Assembly: GCA_964395095.1 (NCBI GenBank)
Contig: CAYMZZ010000004.1
Location: 186,001-250,000, forward strand
Source: CAYMZZ01 sp964395095
GTDB lineage: Bacteria; Bacteroidota; Bacteroidia; Chitinophagales; Chitinophagaceae
Direction of reading: 5' to 3'
Length of the DNA: 64,000 bases
Each line of letters starts with the position of its first letter. Within the stretch, counting starts at the first letter, position 1. Shown here piece after piece: positions 25,848-34,120 of this stretch. The translations under genes and the position numbers were made by a program. The notes under the pieces are model-generated. The model had not been told where the DNA came from. It saw nothing but the letters and a program-made list of their open reading frames with translations, and did no database searches.

Positions 25848-26963
25848 TCACTGATTCAACATCAGCGGCATCACCAGCATCAGCAACTCTTCATTCTCGT
25901 CCTGCTCCGAGGGCTTAATGAGTCCGGCTTTTGTGGGTGTGCTCAGCTCGAGGTTCACTTCTTCGCTGTCGGCGGCATTGAGCATTTCGATGAGGAATTT
26001 GGCGTTGAAGGCAATCACCAGGTCTTCGCCATTGTACTGGCACTTCATGCGTTCGTTGCCTTCGAAGCTGAAGTCGATATCCTGTGCGGTCAGTTGCAGT
26101 TCGCTGCCACTGATGTTGAGGGCCACCTGGTTGGTGCTTTTGTTGCTGAAAATGCTCACCCGGCGCAGGGCGCTTTGGAAGTCGCTCTTGCTTACGGTAA
26201 GGCGGTAGGGGTTGTCGGCAGGAATAACCACCCGGTAATCGGGGAAGCGCGCATCGATGAGCCGGCAGCTCATTTGCGTGGTTCCGTGTTTTACAAACAG
26301 GTGGTTGCTATTATAGCTGAGGGTTAGTTCATCTTCATTCATCGGTATGGCGCCTTTGAGCAGGTTGAGCGGCTTGCGGGGCACGATAAAAGTGTCGGCC
26401 CTGGGCGCGCTCACATCGGTGCGGCGATAGCGCACGAGGCGGTGGGCATCGGTGGCTACAAACTGAATGCCTTTTTTGTCCAGCTCAAAGAAAACGCCGG
26501 TCATAGCCGGACGCAGGTCGTCGTTGCTGGTAGCAAAAAGGGTTTTGTTGATGGCGGTGACCAGTGCGGCGGCGCTGATGGTAAAGGAGCTGGTATCGTC
26601 GGCCGCTGGTTCCTTGGGGAAATTGTCGGGATTTTCGCCCATTACCTTGTACTTGCCATTATCGCTGGTGATTTCTACCCCATAATTCTTGTCGATGGTG
26701 AAAGTGAGGGGCTGGTCGGCAATATTTTTCAGGGAATCCATCAATATCCGGGCGGGGATACAAACACGACCCGTTTCACGGGCTTCAATTTCCAATTGCA
26801 CACGCATTACGGTTTCCAGGTCGGTAGCTACTACGGTCAGCTTATTCTTGTCCACTTCAAACAGAAAATCCTCCAGGATCGGCAGCACGGTATTGGCGCT
26901 GATTACGCCGGAAATATGTTGCAATTGTTTAAGCAAAGAGGAAGAAGATACAATAAACTTCAT
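25848..26963 (-). CDS. dnaN: DNA polymerase III subunit beta (sliding clamp)
   Basis: Forms the dimeric ring that tethers DNA polymerase III to DNA. The 371-residue protein begins MKFIVSSSSLLKQLQHISGVI and shows the clamp pattern of three repeated domains, with the C-terminal LMLVMPLMLN in place of the usual MPMR-type end. It stands apart from dnaA here. Upstream, a promoter with TTTG and TAGTTTCG is recognisable, beyond which lie several hairpins shared with recX. Confidence 0.96.
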   Translation of the reverse strand: MKFIVSSSSLLKQLQHISGVISANTVLPILEDFLFEVDKNKLTVVATDLETVMRVQLEIEARETGRVCIPARILMDSLKNIADQPLTFTIDKNYGVEITSDNGKYKVMGENPDNFPKEPAADDTSSFTISAAALVTAINKTLFATSNDDLRPAMTGVFFELDKKGIQFVATDAHRLVRYRRTDVSAPRADTFIVPRKPLNLLKGAIPMNEDELTLSYNSNHLFVKHGTTQMSCRLIDARFPDYRVVIPADNPYRLTVSKSDFQSALRRVSIFSNKSTNQVALNISGSELQLTAQDIDFSFEGNERMKCQYNGEDLVIAFNAKFLIEMLNAADSEEVNLELSTPTKAGLIKPSEQDENEELLMLVMPLMLNQ

Positions 26964-26982
26964 CGTGTTTTTTGGTTTGTGG

Positions 26983-27015
26983 CGAAACTACAGATTTTCC
27001 GATTATCAGGGCAAA
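26983..27015 (-). promoter_or_regulatory. Putative dnaN promoter
   Basis: On the minus strand TTTG (27012-27015), a 21-nt spacer and TAGTTTCG (26983-26990, one mismatch from TAnnTTTG) precede the dnaN ATG by 19 nt. Confidence 0.55.
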
Positions 27016-27023
27016 TTTTCGTT

Positions 27024-27205
27024 CTGCTACCGGCGCCATGCGCCGGTAGCAGGTATTTGTCGGCAACCCGGTGTTGCAGCCTCTTTGAGCCCGTTGCGGT
27101 AAAGCTTCCTGCACTCAAAGCATCTTCAAAGCACAATGAGCTTTACCGCAACGACCGCAAAGAAGACCAAACGTAATACGTAGTACGTAATACGTATTAC
27201 GTACT
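27024..27205. repeat. Hairpin cluster between dnaN and recX
   Basis: Three structures follow each other. CTGCTACCGGCG/CGCCGGTAGCAG (27024-27052) is a perfect 12-bp hairpin with a 5-nt loop. CGTTGCGGTAAAGCT (27092-27106) pairs perfectly with 27139-27153 and belongs to the TTTGCG/GTTGCGG repeat family seen near 38100, 39040 and 62640. Last, 27182-27205 is a perfect 24-bp palindrome made of ACGTNNT heptamers, followed by a short GTGAGGC-type stretch (27206-27216, minus strand). Confidence 0.8.
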
Positions 27206-27222
27206 CACGCCTCACGTTTCGC

Positions 27223-27230
27223 TACCTTTG
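27223..27230 (+). promoter_or_regulatory. -7 element of recX, predicted leaderless transcript
   Basis: TACCTTTG is an exact TAnnTTTG match whose last base is five nucleotides before the recX ATG at 27236. With the usual distance to the start of transcription, the mRNA would begin at or next to the start codon. Confidence 0.5.
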
Positions 27231-27235
27231 CCCCC

Positions 27236-27727
27236 ATGCCCTCCTTTTCCAAAAACCTCACCCCTGCGCAGGCGCTGCAGAAATTAAAGCACTACTGCGC
27301 CTACCAGGAGCGCTGCCATAGCGAAGTGCGGGAAAAATTGTTTTCTCTGGGTGTCTGGAAAAAAGAGCATGATGCCATTATCGCCACCCTTATCGAAGAA
27401 AATTACCTGAATGAGGAGCGGTTTGCCATCGCCTATGCAGGAGGCCGTTACCGAATGAAGCAGTGGGGAAGAAACCGGATTAAATATGAATTGAAACAAA
27501 AGCAGGTGAGCGACTATTGTATTCGTAAGGCGCTTAAGCAAATAGAAGAGGAGGAATACCGGCAAACCCTGCAACAACTGGCCGAAGCAAAATACGGTTC
27601 GCTGAAGAATGAGCAATACCTGGTAAGAAAGAAGAAAACGCAGGACTACCTGGTACAAAAAGGCTACGAATACGAACTCGTACTGCCCTGTGTGGAGAAA
27701 TTATCGGAAAAGAAAAAAAAGCATTGA
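27236..27727 (+). CDS. recX: Regulatory protein RecX
   Basis: Small helical protein that modulates RecA filaments. Three-helix repeats are visible (LKHYCAYQERCHSEVREKLFSLG, LIEENYLNEERFAIAYAGG, RIKYELKQKQVSDYCIRKAL). The 163-residue length is normal. The C-terminus is very basic (EKKKKH). Its TGA overlaps the next start by one base (TGATG), so the omega-amidase gene is translationally coupled. recA is not in the window. Confidence 0.92.
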   Translation: MPSFSKNLTPAQALQKLKHYCAYQERCHSEVREKLFSLGVWKKEHDAIIATLIEENYLNEERFAIAYAGGRYRMKQWGRNRIKYELKQKQVSDYCIRKALKQIEEEEYRQTLQQLAEAKYGSLKNEQYLVRKKKTQDYLVQKGYEYELVLPCVEKLSEKKKKH

Positions 27728-28557
27728 TGTCATCTTTAACAATCAGTCTGCTGCAAAGCCCGCTGAACTGGGAAGATAAAGCAGCCAACCTGGCCCGCTT
27801 TGCGCAAAAGATAGAAGCCCTGCCGGCCCCAACACAATTGGTGGTTCTGCCGGAAATGTTCAGCACCGGATTCAGCATGCGTCCCGAAGTGTTGGCCGAA
27901 ACCATGGAGGGCCCCACCGTGCAATGGATGAAGGAGATGGCCCGTAAGCGGCGGCTCATTCTTACCGGCAGCCTGATTATTGAAGAAGGAACCAATGCGC
28001 AGGGGAAGCCCGCTTATTATAATCGCCTGCTATGGGTGTTGCCCAACGGGCAAATGGGACATTATGATAAAAGACATCGTTTTGCTTACGGCGGCGAAGA
28101 CCAGCATTATGAAGCGGGCAGCAGGCGATTCATTGCTTCAGTAAATGGATGGCGTGTAAACCTGCTGGTTTGCTATGACCTTCGCTTTCCGGTTTGGGCC
28201 CGCCAAACACCGCATCAGCAGGGTCCTGAATGGGAATATGATCTCCTGATTTATGTGGCCAACTGGCCGGAGCGCAGAAGCCATGCCTGGCGCACGCTAT
28301 TGCAGGCCCGCGCTATCGAAAATCAATGCTATGTGGCGGGGGTGAATCGTATTGGTGAGGATGGGCAGGGCATTAATCACGGCGGAGATACCATGCTGGT
28401 GGATCCGCTTGGGGAAATGCTCGCCCATGCAGCAGACAGGGAGCAGGACCTGACGATTACTCTCGAAAAAGAAAAGCTCATGGATATCCGTCAGAAATTT
28501 CCTTTCTGGAAAGATGCGGATCCCTTCCTGTTGTTGCCCGATACGGATCAGGGTTGA
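27727..28557 (+). CDS. Nitrilase-family omega-amidase (YafV-like)
   Basis: Carbon-nitrogen hydrolase that removes the amide of 2-oxoglutaramate or 2-oxosuccinamate, repairing products of transamination. The catalytic triad is present: Glu in LPEMFSTGF, Lys in YDKRHRF, Cys in LVCYDLRFP. The ATG at 27727 is preferred over the TTG one codon earlier. The 276-residue length fits. The Met/Gln aminotransferase at 2381-3523 would produce such substrates, a plausible but distant link. The 3' end overlaps the convergent S41 gene by 10 bp. Confidence 0.92.
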   Translation: MSSLTISLLQSPLNWEDKAANLARFAQKIEALPAPTQLVVLPEMFSTGFSMRPEVLAETMEGPTVQWMKEMARKRRLILTGSLIIEEGTNAQGKPAYYNRLLWVLPNGQMGHYDKRHRFAYGGEDQHYEAGSRRFIASVNGWRVNLLVCYDLRFPVWARQTPHQQGPEWEYDLLIYVANWPERRSHAWRTLLQARAIENQCYVAGVNRIGEDGQGINHGGDTMLVDPLGEMLAHAADREQDLTITLEKEKLMDIRQKFPFWKDADPFLLLPDTDQG

Positions 28558-30056
28558 GGGCTGGCCTGCTGCAGTTTGTGTTGATGAATCAGCTCAAGCG
28601 CTTTTTCCAACTTATAATCCTTGCCCTGCTTAATGGCTTCAGGGGTTGGACCCGCATACACTTCGGGTTGCACGCCCCGGCCAATATGGGGTTCGTTTTT
28701 GTCGATCACCAGGCGAAAAAGCGGTAATCGAAAACGCACTTTTGTATGGGGCAGGGTTACATCGGGTATCAGCCAGGCCGAATTGCCATAGGCGCCACCA
28801 CCGGTTTCCTCACCCAGCAACACTACATTCTCCTGTTTGCGCAGCGTGCCGGCAAAAAGGGTGGTGGCCGAAAATGAATTGCCCCCGGTAAGTATATAGG
28901 TTTGCCCACTGAAATGATTCTTCTTCCGCGGTTTAAACTGATGTCGTTCGTAATACCGGAAATGGTAATGGCCATCCTTCTTTTTTCGGGTGAAAAAAGT
29001 AATGAAAAGGCGGTTCCAGAAATCGTGCTGTATATAGCGGCTATAGGTTTTTCGTTTGATGGGCGCGAATAATGAATCGGCCACTTTAAAGGGCTGGTCG
29101 GCCAGATACTTTGTGAGCAGGGTGCTGTTGGTTACACTACCTCCACCATTGCTGCGCACGTCAACAATCAGGTATTGTATATCGTGGCGATTCAGGGCGC
29201 GGAAGCTGCGTCGGAAAAATCGTTTCAGCCCATAGCCCCTGCCAAAGGAGTTCAGGTCCATCATCGCCACCCGGCTGCTGGTGTCCATCTTCAATAGCCT
29301 TACCGAGTTTCTGCGGATCTGTCGCCGCTCTTTCCGGCTGGGCTTGGGTGGCCTTGGGCGCTGCACCATACGGCGGCTGGTATCCCGCACGGGTACATAG
29401 GGTTTGATGATGGTTTTACTGACCTGGTTGTTGCTATCTACATAACTTATTTCATAAAACTTCGACAAGCCATAGATACTATGAAACATCGAACCAAAAT
29501 ATCCGCGGTTGCTCAGCACCTGGTGCTTATGTGTAAGATTATAACCATCCGTTGATAAAAACCGGCAAAGCGAGTCAACAATTTTTTCCATAGGCATTCC
29601 ATTGATAGCCAGCACAGGCGTTCCTCTCACCAGGATGGAATCTTTGGGGTCGATATTGGCGGCAACAACAGCACCATTCTCCCAAATCTTCAGGCTCAGG
29701 GGAAATATGCTTCGCACACGGCTGGTATCGTACACCCTCGCATATCGCTTACTGCTGCGGATGGTGGTATGTCCGCAGTTGATGCGGGCGGTAACATAGT
29801 TGAGGATACGCCGGAATTCGGGTTCGGTCATGCTATCGCGCAATTGCGATGCCCCCCAATCAAAATAATAATTCATGCTGTCGCGCGGGGTGTACCAGTA
29901 CAGGCTGGGGTGGGCCTCCTCCAGGGTTTGGCGGTACACCGCATAATCATCCTGCAGGCGCTGGGGGCTGTATTTTTTCTGGGGCGAAAATGCCAGCTTG
30001 CCGGTGCCGCAGCCCGTGAGCAGTAGAAGCAGGAAGGGAAGAAGCAGTGACCGCAT
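28548..30056 (-). CDS. S41 family peptidase lipoprotein
   Basis: C-terminal-processing-type serine protease, likely periplasmic. A lipoprotein signal peptide with lipobox LLTGC is at residues 1-16. The S41 core shows VDVRSNGGGSV and ILTGGNSFSATTLFAG, the latter carrying the nucleophile Ser, then LLGEETGGGAYGNS. No obvious PDZ domain is seen. A basic, Arg-rich insert (KPSRKERRQIRRNSVR) in the middle is unusual for a periplasmic domain. At 502 residues it matches Bacteroidota S41 proteins. Substrate unknown. Confidence 0.9.
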   Translation of the reverse strand: MRSLLLPFLLLLLTGCGTGKLAFSPQKKYSPQRLQDDYAVYRQTLEEAHPSLYWYTPRDSMNYYFDWGASQLRDSMTEPEFRRILNYVTARINCGHTTIRSSKRYARVYDTSRVRSIFPLSLKIWENGAVVAANIDPKDSILVRGTPVLAINGMPMEKIVDSLCRFLSTDGYNLTHKHQVLSNRGYFGSMFHSIYGLSKFYEISYVDSNNQVSKTIIKPYVPVRDTSRRMVQRPRPPKPSRKERRQIRRNSVRLLKMDTSSRVAMMDLNSFGRGYGLKRFFRRSFRALNRHDIQYLIVDVRSNGGGSVTNSTLLTKYLADQPFKVADSLFAPIKRKTYSRYIQHDFWNRLFITFFTRKKKDGHYHFRYYERHQFKPRKKNHFSGQTYILTGGNSFSATTLFAGTLRKQENVVLLGEETGGGAYGNSAWLIPDVTLPHTKVRFRLPLFRLVIDKNEPHIGRGVQPEVYAGPTPEAIKQGKDYKLEKALELIHQHKLQQASPQP

Positions 30057-30086
30057 AATTCTCAGGATAACGATTTAGCCGCCGGC

Positions 30087-31115
30087 TTATTTCAAATGAT
30101 TCCAGCCCTGGGCGGTCAACGGATGTTTATTGCCGGATTTGGTGATGATGTGGTTACCCGCTTCGGGTTCGGTCATATACCCTACCACGCTAATGTCTTC
30201 GCGCAGCACCAGCTTTTCGTAGTCTGACTGCGATATTGTGAACAGCAACTCATAATCTTCTCCGCCACTCAATGCGCAGGCGGTTGGGTCTATTTCAAAT
30301 TTAAAGGCCGCTTTGCGCATTTCCTCGGCAATGGGCAATTTGTCTTCGTAAATAACGCAACCCAGTCCGCTGCTTTTGCAGATGTGCAGGATATCGGAGC
30401 TCAGGCCATCGCTCACATCCATCATGGCCGTGGGCTTAATGGCGGCGCTGGCCAGGAATTCCACAATTTCCTTGCGTGCCTCCGGTTTCAGCAGGCGGCC
30501 TATCACATAGGTTTCATTTTCGAGGTCGGGTTGCACGGAAGGGCTTTCGAGGAATATCTTCTTCTCCCGCTCCAGGAACAATAGGCCCACATAAGCGGCG
30601 CCCAGGTCGCCACTCACACAAATCAGGTCGCCCTTTTGAGCACCATCGCGTTTCACAAACTGTTCCGGAGCTACTTCGCCAATGGCCGTAACGGAAATGA
30701 TAAAGCCTTTTTGCGAACTGGAAGTGTCGCCACCTACCAGGTCTACCCCATAATGGCGGCAGGCGGCATACACGCCTTCATAGAATTCATCGAGCGCCTC
30801 AAGGCTAAAGCGGTTACTGAAACCGATACTGATCACTATCTGCGTGGGGATGGCATTCATGGCATAGATATCGCTCAGGTTTACCACCACGGCTTTATAG
30901 CCCAGGTGCTTGAGCGGCGTGTACATCAGGTCGAAATGTACCCCTTCTACCAGCAGATCGGTTGTAATGACCGTTTGCTTACCAAAATGATCAATCACGG
31001 CGGCATCGTCGCCCACACCCACCAGCGAAGATGCCTGCTGCAACTCAATATTACGGGTCAGGTGTTCTATTAGTCCAAATTCACCCAGGTTGGCTATTTC
31101 AGTTCTTTGTTCCAT
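30087..31115 (-). CDS. thiL: Thiamine-monophosphate kinase
   Basis: Phosphorylates thiamine monophosphate to the active cofactor thiamine diphosphate. The family motifs are GVGDDAAVI and TTDLLVEGVHFDL near the N-terminus, and VGGDTSSS and MDVSDGLSSD further on. The 342-residue length is typical. It lies 26 bp downstream of the IMPase gene and in the same direction, suggesting one transcript. Thiamine diphosphate is the cofactor of the E1 dehydrogenase at 58898-60925. Confidence 0.95.
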   Translation of the reverse strand: MEQRTEIANLGEFGLIEHLTRNIELQQASSLVGVGDDAAVIDHFGKQTVITTDLLVEGVHFDLMYTPLKHLGYKAVVVNLSDIYAMNAIPTQIVISIGFSNRFSLEALDEFYEGVYAACRHYGVDLVGGDTSSSQKGFIISVTAIGEVAPEQFVKRDGAQKGDLICVSGDLGAAYVGLLFLEREKKIFLESPSVQPDLENETYVIGRLLKPEARKEIVEFLASAAIKPTAMMDVSDGLSSDILHICKSSGLGCVIYEDKLPIAEEMRKAAFKFEIDPTACALSGGEDYELLFTISQSDYEKLVLREDISVVGYMTEPEAGNHIITKSGNKHPLTAQGWNHLK

Positions 31116-31141
31116 ATCGGAGTCATTTATCGGTAATGGGC

Positions 31142-31921
31142 TTATAATTCTTTACGCGCGTTGATCACGTCGAGCATTTCCTCGTGAATCAAACCATTGC
31201 TGGCCAGTATTCGATGCTGGTAGATGGAAAAGGGGTTGCCATCGAAATCGGTCACTTTCCCGCCCGCTTCTTCTACTATCAGAAATCCCGCCGCACTATC
31301 CCAGGCCTGTAGCTTATGTTCATAAAAAGCATCGAACCGTCCGCAGGCCACCCAGCAAAGATCGATGGCCGCCGAACCGAGGCGCCTCACGGGTACGCCT
31401 TTTCGGATAAACCGTTCAAATACTTCCAGCGGTCCATTTGCTGTGTTGATATAGGTATAGGGAAACCCGGTAACCAGGCAGGCATGCAGGGTTTTATTTT
31501 GCCGGCTTACCGAAATGGGCTTTCCATTGAGGGTGGCACCCTTTCCTTTTTCGGCCAGAAAAAATTCGTTGAGATGGGGATTAAAAACAGCGCCCATAAT
31601 CACCACTCCCTTGTGCTCCACGGCTATGGACACGCAATTGATGGGGATACCCTGCGCGAAATTGATGGTACCATCAATGGGATCAATAATCCACTTGTAT
31701 TCCGACTCCTGCACCATTTCCCCGGCTTCTTCGCTCAAAATAAAATGGTCGGGAAAATTTTTACGAATCACAGCGATGATGGCTTTTTCGGCGGCATGAT
31801 CGGCTTCCGTTACGGGATTATTCACCCCTTCTTTATAATGGATACCGAAATCGTTTTGAAAAAAACGCTGAATCTCTGCGGCACCGGCTCTTGCCGCTTC
31901 CTCTAATACTGAAATAAGCAT
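31142..31921 (-). CDS. Inositol monophosphatase family protein
   Basis: Mg2+-dependent phosphatase of the SuhB/IMPase family, acting on inositol-1-phosphate or related sugar phosphates. The metal-binding motifs are EEAGE, WIIDPIDGTINF and AWDSAAGFLIVEEAGG. The ATG at 31921 is chosen over 31936, which adds only five residues; 259 residues is standard. It is divergent from the glycosyltransferase gene and precedes thiL. Confidence 0.92.
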   Translation of the reverse strand: MLISVLEEAARAGAAEIQRFFQNDFGIHYKEGVNNPVTEADHAAEKAIIAVIRKNFPDHFILSEEAGEMVQESEYKWIIDPIDGTINFAQGIPINCVSIAVEHKGVVIMGAVFNPHLNEFFLAEKGKGATLNGKPISVSRQNKTLHACLVTGFPYTYINTANGPLEVFERFIRKGVPVRRLGSAAIDLCWVACGRFDAFYEHKLQAWDSAAGFLIVEEAGGKVTDFDGNPFSIYQHRILASNGLIHEEMLDVINARKEL

Positions 31922-32029
31922 GCGCAAAGATAACACAGTTAATTGCTTGTATCTTTCTTTCCGCCCTACGGGCTATTTTGCATTCCCCCCAAAAACGATT
32001 TACTTAGCGGGTCTAACCCCCTGTCAGCG

Positions 32030-33994
32030 GTGCAATTGTCTATTGTCATTGTCAATTTTAATGTAAAGCATTTCCTGGAGCAGTGCCTGGTTTCGGTGCG
32101 GCTGGCCCTGCAGGGGCTGGAGGGGGAAGTGCTGGTGGTTGACAATGCTTCGGACGACAATAGTATCGCCTATCTGCAACCCCTGTTTCCCGAGGTTCGC
32201 TTTATCCGCAATACCGAAAACCTGGGCTTTGCCCGGGCCTGCAACCAGGGCTGGCGACAAAGCCTGGGCGAAATGGTGATTTTTCTGAACCCGGATACGC
32301 TGGTACCGGAAAACTGCTTTCATCAATGCCTGCAGTTTATGGCATCGCATCCCGATGCAGGCGCCCTGGGGGTGAAGATGCTGGATGGGACGGGTAATTT
32401 TCTCAAAGAATCCAAGCGAGCTTTTCCCTCCCCGCTGATCAGCCTGTACAAACTCACAGGGCTGGCCCGGTTGTTTCCCCGCTCCCCGGTGTTTGCACGC
32501 TACCACCTGGGGCATCTCGACGAAAACCAGGATCACCCGGTTGATGTGCTGGCCGGCGCCTTTATGCTGGTGCGGCGTACGCTTCTGGATGCCACGGGCG
32601 GTTTCGATGAACAGTTTTTTATGTATGGGGAAGATGTGGATCTGAGTTATCGTTTACAGCAACTATCGCTTTCGGATGGGAAGGCTCATTACCGGAATTA
32701 TTATTTTTCGGGAACTTCCATCATACATTTCAAGGGCGAAAGCACGCGTAAAGCGAGTATGAACTATGTGCGCATGTTTTATTCGGCCATGAGCCTTTTT
32801 GTAAAGAAACATTATGGCGGTGCCAATGCGGGGCTCTTTCATTTCTTTATACACCTGGCCATCTGGGCCAGGGCGGCACTCTCGGCTATGGGGCGATTTA
32901 TACGGACATTTGGTTTGCCACTGATAGATGCGGGACTTATTCTTTTGTCATTCTGGCTGATGAAAGAGATCTGGGCCGCTTATGTGAAGCCCGATGTGCG
33001 CTATGAAACCCGCCTGTTGTGGATTGCCTTTCCCGCATTCTCCATCGTGTACCTGTTAAGCGCCTATTATGCGGGATTGTATGATCGCTGGTACAGGCGC
33101 GTAGAGTTGATTCAGAGCACCCTCGTAGCTACGGTGGTGGTTTTGGCAGCCTATGCCCTCCTGCCGGAGCAGTATCGTTTTTCGCGGGGCATGATTTTGT
33201 TTGGCGCCCTGCTGGCTTTTATTTTTATTGGATTGCTGCGAAGGGTTTTGCTCTTTACAGGTGTGTTGTCGAAACATCGTCAGCACCAGGAGCCGGCGAG
33301 CACACTGGTAGCCGCATCGGAGCAGGAGTACCAGGAAGTGAAACAACTGCTCACCGAAGCAGGACTGGCGCATAAGCTACTGGGCAATATTGCCGTAGGC
33401 GACAATAATGCGAAGGCATTGGGGCAATGGCCCGATATAGCCGAAGTACGCAGGAGTATTCCTTTCACCGAGCTCATCCTGGTTACAGGTCGCCTCACTT
33501 ATGCAGAAGCCATAGCCGCATTGGATAAATTTCCCCGGAGCTTGCGCATAAAATGGCACTATGCGGGCACCAGGAGTATCGTGGGCAGCGATTCAAAAGA
33601 CAGCAGTGGTGAATCGCTATCGAAAGAAAATGGCTTCCGGCTCGCCGATCCGCATTATCGCCGTCTTAAGCGGCTGGTAGATGTGCTGATTGCCCTACTG
33701 GCTATTCTATTATGGCCCATCTGGCTCTTTGTTGTGAAAAAACCACTGGGCCTGCTGCGCAACAGCCTGCAGGTACTGGCCGGCGGCAAAACCTGGATGG
33801 GTTATGCGCATACACAGGAAGGCTTGCCCATATTAAGAACCGCTGTTTTAGGCAACAACGGATTGAGCCGTAAAGAAAACCAGGCCCTGCCAGCCGAAAG
33901 CCTGCAAATGCTCGACTACTGGTATGCCCGCGATTATTCAGTGCAGCAGGACCTTGCCCGGCTTCGTTATTGCTGGCGCAAACTGGGCGAGTAG
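32030..33994 (+). CDS. GT2 glycosyltransferase fused to a sugar-phosphate-transferase-like C-terminus
   Basis: A large envelope glycosyltransferase. Residues 1 to about 230 are a family 2 domain with LSIVIVNFN, VVDNASDD, NPDTLVPE and EQFFMYGEDVDLSYR. Four or so transmembrane helices follow, then a Rossmann-like domain (STLVAASEQEYQEVKQLL), and finally KRLVDVLIALLAILLWPIWL, which resembles the membrane entry of polyprenyl-phosphate sugar-1-phosphate transferases (PF02397) but lacks most of its catalytic core. The GTG at 32030 is chosen because the frame upstream (to 31943) spans a likely promoter (TATTTTGC near 31974) and is not GT2-like. About 654 residues. Confidence 0.85.
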   Translation: MQLSIVIVNFNVKHFLEQCLVSVRLALQGLEGEVLVVDNASDDNSIAYLQPLFPEVRFIRNTENLGFARACNQGWRQSLGEMVIFLNPDTLVPENCFHQCLQFMASHPDAGALGVKMLDGTGNFLKESKRAFPSPLISLYKLTGLARLFPRSPVFARYHLGHLDENQDHPVDVLAGAFMLVRRTLLDATGGFDEQFFMYGEDVDLSYRLQQLSLSDGKAHYRNYYFSGTSIIHFKGESTRKASMNYVRMFYSAMSLFVKKHYGGANAGLFHFFIHLAIWARAALSAMGRFIRTFGLPLIDAGLILLSFWLMKEIWAAYVKPDVRYETRLLWIAFPAFSIVYLLSAYYAGLYDRWYRRVELIQSTLVATVVVLAAYALLPEQYRFSRGMILFGALLAFIFIGLLRRVLLFTGVLSKHRQHQEPASTLVAASEQEYQEVKQLLTEAGLAHKLLGNIAVGDNNAKALGQWPDIAEVRRSIPFTELILVTGRLTYAEAIAALDKFPRSLRIKWHYAGTRSIVGSDSKDSSGESLSKENGFRLADPHYRRLKRLVDVLIALLAILLWPIWLFVVKKPLGLLRNSLQVLAGGKTWMGYAHTQEGLPILRTAVLGNNGLSRKENQALPAESLQMLDYWYARDYSVQQDLARLRYCWRKLGE

Positions 33995-34120
33995 CTATAA
34001 AAATTTTGCAAAGCCGATATGCCAAAACAGATGATGCTGTCCACTCAAACTTCTGCTATATTCGCAGCCACGGACGAAAAAATAAAAACGTACCTTTAAA
34101 AAGCCGCATTCATCCTTAAT

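Noticed and set aside
26442..27176. 244-codon frame antisense to dnaN and its upstream hairpins
   Set aside because: dnaN is certain on the other strand and this frame has no recognisable domain.
31943..32029. Upstream extension of the GT2 gene from TTG 31943
   Set aside because: It would overlap a promoter-like stretch and adds residues with no GT2 similarity.
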